A stretch of 64,000 nt of DNA from an uncultured Phocaeicola sp. GTDB lineage: Bacteria > Bacteroidota > Bacteroidia > Bacteroidales > Bacteroidaceae. The number at the start of each line of letters is the position of its first letter. Position 1 is the stretch's first letter. Made by a program: the position numbers and the translations under genes. Shown here piece after piece: positions 38,147 through 52,082 of this stretch. The notes beneath the pieces were generated by a model, which had not been told where the DNA came from, did no database searches, and worked only from the letters and a program-made list of their open reading frames with translations. Location: positions 62,001 to 126,000 of the forward strand of contig CANQSM010000001.1 in the NCBI GenBank assembly GCA_947626525.1, read 5' to 3'.

Positions 38147-41100
38147 TTATTTGTTTTCACTAACTTTACCGGACCTAACAAACCCGCAGGAAGTAATTTT
38201 TTTTCTGCCAAACGATAATTACCATTTGTCCAAATACCTTCATAAGGTGCTTTTCCCTGATCGGCCCCGTTTAAAGCATTGGCCCACGAATTGGTGACCT
38301 CTATTTCAACCGCATTCGTTCCTTTCCTCAAAGCTTTAGTGATATCTACTTCATAAGGAGCCGTCCAGGCAATGCCACAATCCACCCCGTTTATTTTCAC
38401 AGCAGCTACGTCATATAAAGTTCCTAACTCTAACATGACTTTCTCACCTTCTTTTCGTGTTGGCTGTGTCCAAGAGAATTCACCCATATAAACGGCAGTA
38501 CCGGAATAATAACGTATTTTTTCGTCAGCTTCCTTCACCCAATCAAAAAGGTCTTTCCGCTTCATCTCCTTATCTATTGATTCAAAACGAACCGTCCACT
38601 CTTCCACCGGCAAAAGTTCTTTTTTACTCCATACAAACGCGCCTTTTTCTGTTTCTTTAGTCGGTTGTCGGAAAACAATGAAAGCCGACTCTCCAGCATT
38701 CAATTTCATGGTGACTTCCGTTCTGTTTTCATGAACTTTCCAAGCAAATTGCTCTGTAATCTCTCCCGTCATCGGATTCCACCATTCCGGCAACATTCCC
38801 TCTATCCGGAAAGAAGCGGTAAATTCACGAGACGCATTTTCCTGATTAGAGATAAAATAAACATCCGTATTTTCCTGCTCGTTACGACGATGTGTCCAAG
38901 CGACATTCTCCGGAACCATCACATCCCGTTCCAGACCGTAAGCGGAGAAGTCCTCTTGTGTATAAGGCAACTCAGGTATCACCACACCTGCCTGACGCAG
39001 AAGTTCCACTTTTGCCTTCACTTCATCACTCATTTTATTATTGGGATTCATCGGACGCTCCAATGGTAAAACCAATACTTTATACGAAGCACCACCCGGC
39101 AAAACCATACGTCCGTCTTTTACTTCCGCCAGACGCAATAAAGCATCCTTGTTGAATGAGTCATAAGCATATCCCCTCATTGGATTCACCCAATCTTCCG
39201 GATCGGCCATATTAGCAGAATGCGCTACGCCTACCGGCATGACTCTCAACGGTTCCCCAACGTTCGCCAAACGGACTTTCTCACTTCTCACCCTCTCTTC
39301 GCCATAAATCCCGGGCAAGGAAGATACCAACCGGTCGGGTAATATAGCCCGACGCGGCATCTCCTCACCAGTAAAGACCGCAATATCTGTTACCGGTACT
39401 CCATATTGCAACAATGCCTGGCAACGGGTAATATAATCAACCAATCCCTTTCCACCATTCTTCCACCACGTATTATCACGCTGGAAAAAGAGTCCGATAC
39501 CATCCAAGGTCATACCCGGTTTTTTATCCAAATAAGGATTATGCACATATACATGGAAAAAAAGTTTATTGAGACCCAAAGCGTAATTCCGATCCAATAC
39601 AGGTTTCAACATTGCAGGAGTTTCGTCCCACATACCTCGTACTGATGTGAACCCTTCTGCCTGAATAATATGTTTTCCGTACACATGTCCACCACTAATG
39701 GCATCCAGCATGTCGTTCAATTTATCATGCGTAGGACTTCTCAACCAAAATTCTCCCATCGGGCAATCCACCTTCCGATAATGGAGCATACCATCACTTA
39801 CCATCGTAGGAGCCACGCTTTCGCCCGCAAATCTGCAACCAAGTTCTTTAGCCCCATCCGCAAACACTTGATAAAAGACATTGTCCACCAGTTCTGCAAT
39901 GGTAGTCCGGACATCACGCAACACACGCTCCGAAGTTTCCACATCATCCATCGGAATACCTGCCAGAAGAGGCAAATAAGGCATTAATTCATATCCTCTC
40001 CGTTTTTCAAACTCCTCCGCAAAGTTGCTACTCCAATTCTGGCTTCCACATTCCCAACTATCTATATAAGTATATTTCAAGACTCTATGTGCCAAGTCTG
40101 GCCCCATTTTCGCAAAGATCTTACCAAACCAGTTATCAAATTGTTTACGCACAGCCAATGCGTTGAATTTATCACATTCCAAACCTTTTCCAGCGCCTCC
40201 TGTGGCATTGATATGTCCCGTAGAAGTATGCCCCATACGAAGAACACACCATTTTCCATCCGGTAAGGTAGCAGAAAGCATACCGTTTTTCATACCTTTG
40301 GTAAGATCCAATACCTCTTCCTTTTTAATGCAATCAGCAAAAGGAAGTTCATCCGATGGAGTATCGGCAGCCACACGCCAGACCAATCCAGCTTTACCTT
40401 CCCATTGATGCAATCGGGGTTCCCCATGCAACAGAATCTGCTTGATTTTCAAATTCGGCTTCCATTTTGCCGCATCCATATCTTCACATCCCGGTTCACT
40501 TCCCTCCGGTGTCCAATAAAAACGGAAAAAACGGGCCGTGGTAGCCGGTATCGAATGGGTGGACTGCTCATCTGTATTCTGCCATCCCTGCCGCGCAGGA
40601 ACCAATTGCTTTACCGTATAAAAACGTTTTCCATCCTTACTGGCCATCACTTTCAAACGATGGGCTTGATAATTGTTTCCATTCAATATGATTTCAATAT
40701 TGCGACATGTAACCGGAGTCTCATATCCATACTGAATCCAACATGGCTCGGAAGAACGAATCACTCCAGCCTCATCTATCGAAACCGTTTTTCCCGGGTT
40801 AGCGACTTCCCCCCAATTTCCACAAGTTATTTTAGGCATTTGTGTAATCTTTTCCCCTTTCACCGGCAAAGCGAATAGGGCTATATCTTCATAATAACCC
40901 TCATAATTTTTCGGCATAGGAAGCTTCAAGTTCTTTACATACCCTCCCGAAACAATCGTATCACTGAATACCACCTTTTGCATGGATTCTTCCGGAGTAA
41001 TCCACGGTCCTCCCGCCAAAGCAAAACCATCGCAAATATGCACGCCCAGCTTCAGCCCTAATTTATCGGCTTGTTCCATTGTATAACGGAGCAATTTCCA

Positions 41101-41487
41101 CCATTCAGGAGAAAGTTGCGTGGCCTTTCCCTGATACTGTTCGCCTTGTTCCACAGACTTAATGAACACGATATAAGCACCTCCTAGGCCGATCTCTTTC
41201 ATCGCCTCCAAATCGGCCTTGATCCCTTCCTCGCTTACCGCTCCGTACATCCAGTACCATAACGTCCAAGGCTTAGCTTCCTCAGAGGGGGTGATAAACT
41301 GCTGTAGCAACGGACGCACATCTCTGCTATCCTGCATGAAACCTGCGACAGAAAGTTTCTTTTCCTTTTCCAACTCGGACAAAGTGGAGTCCGATAAATG
41401 GAAAAGTATTCGTGCCGAGGCCTGCCACACAAACAAGACAAACCACCCCAACACAAATCCCCATTTTTTAACTATATTATCACTCAT
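38143..41487 (-). CDS. GH106-like alpha-L-rhamnosidase
   Basis: FITPSEEAKPWTLWYWMYGAVSEEGIKADLEAMKEIGLGGAYI; AEGFTSVRGMWDETPAMLKPVLDRNYALGLNKLFFHVYVHNP; C-terminal jelly roll MLELGTLYDVAAVKINGVDCGIAWTAPYEVDITKAL. Confidence 0.85.
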   Translation of the reverse strand: MSDNIVKKWGFVLGWFVLFVWQASARILFHLSDSTLSELEKEKKLSVAGFMQDSRDVRPLLQQFITPSEEAKPWTLWYWMYGAVSEEGIKADLEAMKEIGLGGAYIVFIKSVEQGEQYQGKATQLSPEWWKLLRYTMEQADKLGLKLGVHICDGFALAGGPWITPEESMQKVVFSDTIVSGGYVKNLKLPMPKNYEGYYEDIALFALPVKGEKITQMPKITCGNWGEVANPGKTVSIDEAGVIRSSEPCWIQYGYETPVTCRNIEIILNGNNYQAHRLKVMASKDGKRFYTVKQLVPARQGWQNTDEQSTHSIPATTARFFRFYWTPEGSEPGCEDMDAAKWKPNLKIKQILLHGEPRLHQWEGKAGLVWRVAADTPSDELPFADCIKKEEVLDLTKGMKNGMLSATLPDGKWCVLRMGHTSTGHINATGGAGKGLECDKFNALAVRKQFDNWFGKIFAKMGPDLAHRVLKYTYIDSWECGSQNWSSNFAEEFEKRRGYELMPYLPLLAGIPMDDVETSERVLRDVRTTIAELVDNVFYQVFADGAKELGCRFAGESVAPTMVSDGMLHYRKVDCPMGEFWLRSPTHDKLNDMLDAISGGHVYGKHIIQAEGFTSVRGMWDETPAMLKPVLDRNYALGLNKLFFHVYVHNPYLDKKPGMTLDGIGLFFQRDNTWWKNGGKGLVDYITRCQALLQYGVPVTDIAVFTGEEMPRRAILPDRLVSSLPGIYGEERVRSEKVRLANVGEPLRVMPVGVAHSANMADPEDWVNPMRGYAYDSFNKDALLRLAEVKDGRMVLPGGASYKVLVLPLERPMNPNNKMSDEVKAKVELLRQAGVVIPELPYTQEDFSAYGLERDVMVPENVAWTHRRNEQENTDVYFISNQENASREFTASFRIEGMLPEWWNPMTGEITEQFAWKVHENRTEVTMKLNAGESAFIVFRQPTKETEKGAFVWSKKELLPVEEWTVRFESIDKEMKRKDLFDWVKEADEKIRYYSGTAVYMGEFSWTQPTRKEGEKVMLELGTLYDVAAVKINGVDCGIAWTAPYEVDITKALRKGTNAVEIEVTNSWANALNGADQGKAPYEGIWTNGNYRLAEKKLLPAGLLGPVKLVKTNK

Positions 41488-41499
41488 TTTTCACATCAA

Positions 41500-44343
41500 T
41501 TATTCAAACCGCAAAACAATGCGACCGTTTTGCGATCCGTCCACCCATTTAGCCTGCGAAGATGGGCCAATTAAATCTGTCGTATTCACTTTATTACGCA
41601 CAGGAGGTATCACTTTCATGACCGCAATACCCGTCTTGGGAAGCGTGTAAAGAATATGATCACGTCCATCACGGGGTTCGTATATACCAATATAGCTTTC
41701 AGGAGTTTCATTCTGAATACAGATGGTTCCATCCTGTGTTCTCAGATTCATCCATGAAACATGGGCAAAATAGCCTTTGAATTCAGGATAAGTGAAGCTT
41801 TCTGCTGGAACCGGGTCATTGTAATCATTCTCCCATAATCCATATTGAGGACCATGCAGACGATTCTGCCATACACGATACGGGCCATCTCCTACCCAGC
41901 ATTTGCTTATTACTTTCTCTTCCGGATAATCGAACTTCACTCCCATTAAATCTACCACACCACTAAAATTATAAGTAAAATCCAATATAGCCGATCCATC
42001 TGGAGCTATGGTCCATCGGGCTTTATCGAAGCAACCAAGCCGGTAAGTTGCCGTCACCACCACTGTGTTTCCTTTTTCTTCTACTTCCAAGCCGACAAAC
42101 TTGCCCACATCTTCAAATTCTTCATATTGTGTTTTCTTTTTTTCTGCATCTTTATCATCGTGGTTGTAGAACTGATCCATAGAACGGTCTGCACGACGTG
42201 CGCAAATAAAACGTGGACCATCTTTCAAGTCTATGGTCTTGCCATTCAATACGACACCTTTTAACTGGCCGATTTTTTTACAAAAAATATAAGTACGCCC
42301 ATTGGCAGTCACTGTCAATTTTTGGCTATCTTGTTGACAAATCGGCTTGCTGCCTTGGTTACTTTGGGCAATTTCCTTTTGTTGGTAAGTCAGCGGATAG
42401 CTCCAAGTAAACAATTCATTTCCATACATATCAATGGCTGTAATCTGTAAAGCATCCGCTTCGTCCTTGATATATGGTATCTTTACAATTCCTGTACCAT
42501 GAGGCGCCACATCACAACCTTTCACCTCTCCTTGTGCCAATACTTTCACATCGCCTTTCTCATTGTATGAAGGGAACTGAACACGCTTCCAAACAAAACG
42601 GCAAGAATTCAGATTCAGGAAGTCATAACGATTTTCCACCTGAAGTGTCCCATCAAAATTCGAATCTATATGTTTGTTCATAATTTGTACCGGACACCAA
42701 ACCTCCTTAACGGTCCAGTAACTGCCTTCTTTCTCATGATGAGGACCGACAATACCATCAGCACCGTAATTGCCACAGTTATCAATAAAGCCGTCCATGT
42801 CCACCCTTTTCACGCCTTCATCGGCCAATACCCACAAGAATCCACCGACACAACGAGGATGTTTACGCATCATCTCCCAATAATCGTACAAGCCTGCGCC
42901 ATGACCGCCATCATAAAGTCCATGCAAAAATTCGGTAGGCATAAAAATTTCCGGCTTACGCATGTAATTCTGACTCTCCCCATACGAACGGTAATGCATC
43001 GTTTCGAATCCTCCGAAATTACCTTGCGGATGCAATACAGGACGTTTTTGTGGATCATATTTATGAAATTCGCCATTCAATTCATCATTCCAACCTTTTT
43101 CATTGCCATTGCTCCACCAGATGATACACGGATGGTTCACATCACGTTCCACCATCTCTTTCACCAACTTTTGTCCCACAACGGTTTCATGCTTACCATG
43201 CCAACCAGAAAGTTCGTCCATCAAATAGAGGCCAAGTGAATCGCAAGCCTCGTAAAATTCAGGATCAGCCGGATAATGTGACAGACGTACGGCATTCATA
43301 TTCATACTCTTTATCAGCAACACGTCTTCAATATTCTTTGCCTTACTCAACGTACGACCGCTTTCCGGACGGAAACTGTGACGGTTTACACCTCGGATAT
43401 TCACCCGGACACCGTTGATATACAATCCATCGCTTTCACGCACCTCAATGGTACGAAAGCCGAACTTCTCAGTCTCTCGATGCAACACTTTACCAGAAGT
43501 GTTCATCAACGTAAACTGGGCACAATACATATTGGGTGTTTCGGCCGTCCACAAAGCCGGATTCTTTACTTTCAACTGAGCAAGACACTGGTCACTACCC
43601 GTTCGAATAGGGTTTGTACTCTCAGCCACTTTTTTTCCATTTTTATCAAATAGCACTGTTTCCACCGAAGCATTTTCCACCGCTGTATTCAAATAGCAAT
43701 GAGCGTTGAATGTACCATCCGCTTTAGCGTCAATAGCCACATGGTGAATATTTTGTGCCGGACGCGCCAACATAAACACCGGTCGGAAAATTCCTCCAAA
43801 ATTCCAATAATCGGCACGGCGTTCGGACAAATTGACTCCTGCATTCTCACTTTCTTTGCTGACCGTTACTTCCAATACATTTTTCTTTTTTGGCCCAAAA
43901 AAAACACGATCACTAACATCATAAACAAAACGATAAAAAGCCCCCTGATGCATCGAACCGGCTTTCCGGCCATTTATTTTTACCTGTGTATCCGTCATGG
44001 ATGCTTCAAAAACCAGTTCCACTTGTTTACCGTTCCATGATTCCGGTAATTCAAACTCATATTTATACAGTCCTTTCTCACTGGCAACGCCCTCGGGAAA
44101 AGCTTTTCCATAAAATTTCATACCATATTGGTATGTACCAAAGCCTTGAAGTTCCCAGCAAGAAGGAACTCCTATTTTGGTCCATTTTCCGGAATTATTA
44201 CCATCGGTACACATAAAATCCCATTGTACCATATTATCGCATCCTGTACCTGAAAGGTACTGTTTTTCCGTCTGCACAGACGACTGGGCAAACAATCCGG
44301 TCGACAACAACAGCGAAAAGAGCCATGTCACAATTTTCTTCAT
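41500..44343 (-). CDS. Glycoside hydrolase family 2
   Basis: RGVNRHSFRPESGRTLSKAKNIEDVLLIKSMNMNAVRLSHYPADPEFYEACDSLGLYLMDELSGWHG; NHPCIIWWSNGNEKG. Confidence 0.92.
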   Translation of the reverse strand: MKKIVTWLFSLLLSTGLFAQSSVQTEKQYLSGTGCDNMVQWDFMCTDGNNSGKWTKIGVPSCWELQGFGTYQYGMKFYGKAFPEGVASEKGLYKYEFELPESWNGKQVELVFEASMTDTQVKINGRKAGSMHQGAFYRFVYDVSDRVFFGPKKKNVLEVTVSKESENAGVNLSERRADYWNFGGIFRPVFMLARPAQNIHHVAIDAKADGTFNAHCYLNTAVENASVETVLFDKNGKKVAESTNPIRTGSDQCLAQLKVKNPALWTAETPNMYCAQFTLMNTSGKVLHRETEKFGFRTIEVRESDGLYINGVRVNIRGVNRHSFRPESGRTLSKAKNIEDVLLIKSMNMNAVRLSHYPADPEFYEACDSLGLYLMDELSGWHGKHETVVGQKLVKEMVERDVNHPCIIWWSNGNEKGWNDELNGEFHKYDPQKRPVLHPQGNFGGFETMHYRSYGESQNYMRKPEIFMPTEFLHGLYDGGHGAGLYDYWEMMRKHPRCVGGFLWVLADEGVKRVDMDGFIDNCGNYGADGIVGPHHEKEGSYWTVKEVWCPVQIMNKHIDSNFDGTLQVENRYDFLNLNSCRFVWKRVQFPSYNEKGDVKVLAQGEVKGCDVAPHGTGIVKIPYIKDEADALQITAIDMYGNELFTWSYPLTYQQKEIAQSNQGSKPICQQDSQKLTVTANGRTYIFCKKIGQLKGVVLNGKTIDLKDGPRFICARRADRSMDQFYNHDDKDAEKKKTQYEEFEDVGKFVGLEVEEKGNTVVVTATYRLGCFDKARWTIAPDGSAILDFTYNFSGVVDLMGVKFDYPEEKVISKCWVGDGPYRVWQNRLHGPQYGLWENDYNDPVPAESFTYPEFKGYFAHVSWMNLRTQDGTICIQNETPESYIGIYEPRDGRDHILYTLPKTGIAVMKVIPPVRNKVNTTDLIGPSSQAKWVDGSQNGRIVLRFE

Positions 44344-44370
44344 ATTATCAATTTTTAATTATTTTCTCTA

Positions 44371-47658
<3,288 letters not shown>

Positions 47659-47876
47659 CTACTCGGATTGATTCTATTAATTATCATAAATTCATTTTAT
47701 TTTTTTCTTTCGTTTTTACCACTCCAAATCAACTATATCTCAAATAGTTGACATTGAGAATCGTCCTTACCACATTGCAAAACATACCTCAAAGCCCTTT
47801 ACAAAAGCCACTTTTAACGCATGGGTATCACCCTCCAAACGGAGGGAAACCTAAGTTAATTGGACATCCCAATAGT

Positions 47877-50800
47877 TTATTGCACATCTAAAGCGTCAAA
47901 AGAGAGTTGATCCATATTCTCGGCAGACAAAATCACTCTATAGGTACCTGCATTAATAAAACCACCGGTGGTCGTACTCATCATACGCCATTTCTCCGGT
48001 GTATCAGGGAAAGTCAACATGTCATCCTTCAACACGCTCCCGTTCGACGCTATCAACTTTAAGTTTACCAGAATCGGCTTCCCGCTCTGGTTCATGAACT
48101 TAAATCGCAAGGCATAAACTTGCGCCAGTCCAGTAGTAATGATCCATTCTATACTATTTTTCTTTCCTGCACCAAAGAACACACCGGTCTGCTTTTTAAA
48201 CTCTTTCTTCTCGAACTTCCCTTTCAGCAAGGCATCTTCCGCCTCATACGTCACACTGGCACGGGCATTTTTATCCTCCGGCAGCAGTTCCTTCGGCATT
48301 TTCTCCATTACATCCTTGTCCACTTTCTCCCAACTCCAGGAAGAAGAAATTTCCTGCAAAGAAGCCGATGGCGTTTTCGAAGCAATGGCAATGGCCGAAA
48401 TCAGCGCTTGCCCAGCTTTTACTTCCGGAAAGTCAATCACCAACTGTCCGCCTTTCACATCAACTTCCACTACTTTCTTCAAAGCACTGTCGTGGCCAGC
48501 TTCCGCCCATATATCCAAATTATCTATTACTCTCCTTCCATTCGCAGCCACATCGAAAATGCGAAGCCCTTCACAATCGGTTCCGGCACCGCCTCCCGTA
48601 CCATGCCATGGCTCCGTGAAATAAAGTTCCAACCGATACATACCATCAGGAAGCTGAAAACGATAGTTCAGTTTGTGGCGTCCGAAACGAAATGTCTGAA
48701 AAAGTTTCCAATCACGAGTTCCCCGTATCGGGTCGTACGTTGCACGCTGACTAGCTTGGTAAGGAGAAAACTCCTTAAAATCTTCCGCCCAAGAATGCGA
48801 ATATGTGGAATCATCCGTCGCCCATTGTTGTCCGAACTCATCGATATAAGCATCTCCTCCACAATTGATACGATATAGGTACGAATACCCCTTTTCTCCC
48901 TTCAACAGAGAAGTCGGTTCTTTATATAAAGCCTCAAAATGAGGTGCTCTTTCCAAACTATCCAATACAATCACATCTTCGGCAACCGGTTTCCCTTTAT
49001 AATAGCCTACAGCACGAAGTACATTGTAACGAACATCACGATTCTCCCACATGAAATGAGTGCCCACGCCGTGATTGACTTTGCGCCCCAAGAAAGCGTC
49101 CTCTGTCGCATCATTATAAAGGAGTACCGAATCGCAATTACTATACACCTCTATCGTTGCCCGACGGCGGTTTTTAAAACGATTGGGCCACGTGTGCGAC
49201 ACGATATACACCATCGGATCTTTCTTTGCATCCGTATAATTGGCGCGATACATGTAATAAACATCCAAAGGTTCTTCCCAAGGAGTGGTCAATCCCTTAT
49301 AATTAAACGGTCCTACTTTGTCAATCATCCGATAAGCCTCATCCGGCTGACATCGTCCCGGGTTATCATGACTACTGAATATCCATTGGAAATGTCCGCA
49401 CAAACTATCTTTCGCCTTTTCAGCCAAACGTATTTTGGTTTCCATCAATTGGCACATGCGCTCCTCACTCCACGGAGCTTTCGGATCGAAATCTCCCGGT
49501 TCCGTATGGAAATCTATACTGCGCCACGCACCGTATTCACCGTTAAGGAGCTGATTGGGTTGCGACAACTCTTGGTCATACTTGCATACATCCCCTCCAT
49601 ACGTTCCACTCCAATTCTGTATGACATTCCAGTCAGTTCCTTCGCCCCCGTTGCAGGTGGTAATGACACGCATATTGTTCGCCGTAGGGTCCATTTCCCG
49701 GATGATTTCGCTACACTCTTGTGCAAACTCACGCGGCAACGTACTCTCATTTTGCAATCCCCACATCACTATCGACGGAGAATTACGACGTTCCTTCACC
49801 CATTGACGAAGCAGTTTCTTGAAATTTTCCCGGAACTCGGGAGTATCATACCAAATATGAGCAGAGAACTGAGTCCAAAAGAGGATTCCGTTTTTATCCC
49901 AATACGTCTGATAATCCAGATGATGAGGCTGATGTGCATCACGAAAAGCATTGAAGCCGGCATTCTTTATCTGTTTCACCCGAGCAGCCACCTGTTCTTT
50001 GCTGAAAGCATGGCTCTGTCCGAACTGGTGTTCATACTCACACACACCGTTTAAAAACACAGGTTTTCCATTCAGATAGAAACGTCCATCCCCATCCTGA
50101 CGTTTTACCGGCCAACTAATCGTCCGGATACCAAACGGAGTCATAATCTCATCTGTCGTCTTGGTGTCACGCTTAATCATGGAAACCAGCTTATAGAGAT
50201 AAGGACATTTCGTATTCCACAGAATCGGATTCTTTACGGAAGCTTGTTGCTTGATAACTTTTGTTTCACCAGGAGTCAAGGTTACTTTCTCTACCAGACG
50301 AAAGACCTGCGCCCCATCTTCATTACAAAACTTATTCACCAACTCCACGTTTTCCTCTGTCTTGCCATAATTTTTTATTTCGATTTCCATCCACACGGTT
50401 TCGGCTTTGTCATCATTCCAAATGTGCACGCCAAACGGCTCTATGCGAATTTCATCGGTAGCTTCCAATGTCACTGGGCGGAAAAGCCCAAAGGGTTGGG
50501 AACCTTCACTGAATCCCCATTCCGAAGAACAACCTCCACATACCCAAGGCATATCAGCAATCATCTCAGGATGTTCCGCCTTTACTTCCAACCGATTGAC
50601 TTGTCCTAATTTCAAGGCTTCCGTCACATCCAATGTCAAAGTAGTACGCCCCACAGGATGACGACCGAAATCCACCCCGTTTACCCGAATAGTGGCATAC
50701 GTACCAACCCCTTCGAAACGTAAGAAATAACGTTTTTTTCCTACCAATTGCGGCACAGTAAATTCTTTCTCATACACAGCTGTTCCATGCAGATTACCAT

Positions 50801-52067
50801 GCACCAATTGGCGGTATCCATAGTAATCATCCCAGTTGTGGGGAATGTCCACCATCCTTGGAGACAACCGTTTACCTGGCAGTTTTTCATCCACCAGCCA
50901 AGTTTTCCAGCTTTTATCCAAATCCACCGATACCCTTTTATCCTTAGAAGGACGTTTAGGAAAGTGCACAGCAGAACGACCCATCGGCTTACTCGTCGCA
51001 ACCGCAATGCCACGCTGTTCCGCACTATTCACCGCACAATAGAAATGATACACCACTCCATCATGCTTTACCACAAAACTTTTATGAGCAAATAGTTCAT
51101 CATACTCTTTAGTCGGATAAACCAGATCATCTCCTTGCCAATCGTCCCACGTAAGCAGGTCATAACTGCAAGCAAAAGTATTGAACGCCTTATATGGGCG
51201 AATCGGATTAAAAGCCGAGAAGTAAAACATTACATAGACATCGCCCATTTTCTGAATCTGTGCATCTCCCGTAATCGTTCCTTGTGACTCATGTGCAAAG
51301 ACCGGATTACCGAGATAACGCTTCCATTTTTTCATATCTTTAGATAAGGCAATACCAATACGTTCTCCCTTCAGACCGGTCTGCGGATGCACGCCACCGG
51401 CATTATAATACATCACAAAGGGAGCACCTAGCTTCTTGCTTTTATCCCAATAAACTGTACTCTTATATTGAGTCAACGACTCCCACCACTGCACCTCTTT
51501 ATCTTTGATAGAGAGGATAGGCTTATCAAGCGCTTCCCATTCATGAGAAGTACCTATATTTCCTTTTGTCCAAGCTAATCCTACATATAACGGAGCATTT
51601 ACCGCCTCATAACCGGTGCCTTCACCACCGATATAAGTCATCCAGTAGCGGTCTTTATAGCGTTGCATAGCATAACTACCCCCCCACTCCATATCTATCA
51701 GACCGGGAAAACCACCTCGTTGATTGGCATCCCAAGCCCCATCCCGATAAGAAAGAATTCTTCCTAGCGTTTTCCATTCAAGTAAATTCTCGCTTTCCGC
51801 TAACCAAGTTTCATAGCCCCGTCCGTCTTTAGCACCTTTTCCGTTATATATCACATACGTCATATACCATTTCCCGTTCTCTTGAAATACAGTAGGGCAA
51901 TCTATTTTGTAGTTGTTGTCCTCAGGAGCAATCACCAAACCGTATTTGTACGGAGTTTTTACTTCTTCATAAATCTCAGCCATCCGTTCTTGCGAGACGT
52001 GGCGCTGTGCTTGTCCGTTCACCAATACCCATCCCACAAGTGCGAGAAATAAAAATCTTTTTTTCAT
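47877..52067 (-). CDS. Multidomain enzyme: N-terminal five-bladed beta-propeller glycosidase (GH43/GH137-like) + GH2 + malectin-like / CBM-like C-terminus
   Basis: Residues ~30-370 repeat propeller blades (DCPTVFQENGKWYMTYVIYNG...AMQRYKDRYWMTYIGGEG...FVMYYNAGG...GDAQIQKMGDVYVMFYFS); then GH2 (DIPHNWDDYYGYRQL; RDAHQPHHLDYQTYWDKNGILFW; NSPSIVMWGLQNES); C-terminal malectin-like YRINCGGDAYIDEFGQQWATDDSTY. Confidence 0.85.
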   Translation of the reverse strand: MKKRFLFLALVGWVLVNGQAQRHVSQERMAEIYEEVKTPYKYGLVIAPEDNNYKIDCPTVFQENGKWYMTYVIYNGKGAKDGRGYETWLAESENLLEWKTLGRILSYRDGAWDANQRGGFPGLIDMEWGGSYAMQRYKDRYWMTYIGGEGTGYEAVNAPLYVGLAWTKGNIGTSHEWEALDKPILSIKDKEVQWWESLTQYKSTVYWDKSKKLGAPFVMYYNAGGVHPQTGLKGERIGIALSKDMKKWKRYLGNPVFAHESQGTITGDAQIQKMGDVYVMFYFSAFNPIRPYKAFNTFACSYDLLTWDDWQGDDLVYPTKEYDELFAHKSFVVKHDGVVYHFYCAVNSAEQRGIAVATSKPMGRSAVHFPKRPSKDKRVSVDLDKSWKTWLVDEKLPGKRLSPRMVDIPHNWDDYYGYRQLVHGNLHGTAVYEKEFTVPQLVGKKRYFLRFEGVGTYATIRVNGVDFGRHPVGRTTLTLDVTEALKLGQVNRLEVKAEHPEMIADMPWVCGGCSSEWGFSEGSQPFGLFRPVTLEATDEIRIEPFGVHIWNDDKAETVWMEIEIKNYGKTEENVELVNKFCNEDGAQVFRLVEKVTLTPGETKVIKQQASVKNPILWNTKCPYLYKLVSMIKRDTKTTDEIMTPFGIRTISWPVKRQDGDGRFYLNGKPVFLNGVCEYEHQFGQSHAFSKEQVAARVKQIKNAGFNAFRDAHQPHHLDYQTYWDKNGILFWTQFSAHIWYDTPEFRENFKKLLRQWVKERRNSPSIVMWGLQNESTLPREFAQECSEIIREMDPTANNMRVITTCNGGEGTDWNVIQNWSGTYGGDVCKYDQELSQPNQLLNGEYGAWRSIDFHTEPGDFDPKAPWSEERMCQLMETKIRLAEKAKDSLCGHFQWIFSSHDNPGRCQPDEAYRMIDKVGPFNYKGLTTPWEEPLDVYYMYRANYTDAKKDPMVYIVSHTWPNRFKNRRRATIEVYSNCDSVLLYNDATEDAFLGRKVNHGVGTHFMWENRDVRYNVLRAVGYYKGKPVAEDVIVLDSLERAPHFEALYKEPTSLLKGEKGYSYLYRINCGGDAYIDEFGQQWATDDSTYSHSWAEDFKEFSPYQASQRATYDPIRGTRDWKLFQTFRFGRHKLNYRFQLPDGMYRLELYFTEPWHGTGGGAGTDCEGLRIFDVAANGRRVIDNLDIWAEAGHDSALKKVVEVDVKGGQLVIDFPEVKAGQALISAIAIASKTPSASLQEISSSWSWEKVDKDVMEKMPKELLPEDKNARASVTYEAEDALLKGKFEKKEFKKQTGVFFGAGKKNSIEWIITTGLAQVYALRFKFMNQSGKPILVNLKLIASNGSVLKDDMLTFPDTPEKWRMMSTTTGGFINAGTYRVILSAENMDQLSFDALDVQ

Positions 52068-52082
52068 CCGTTGTTTCTATAA

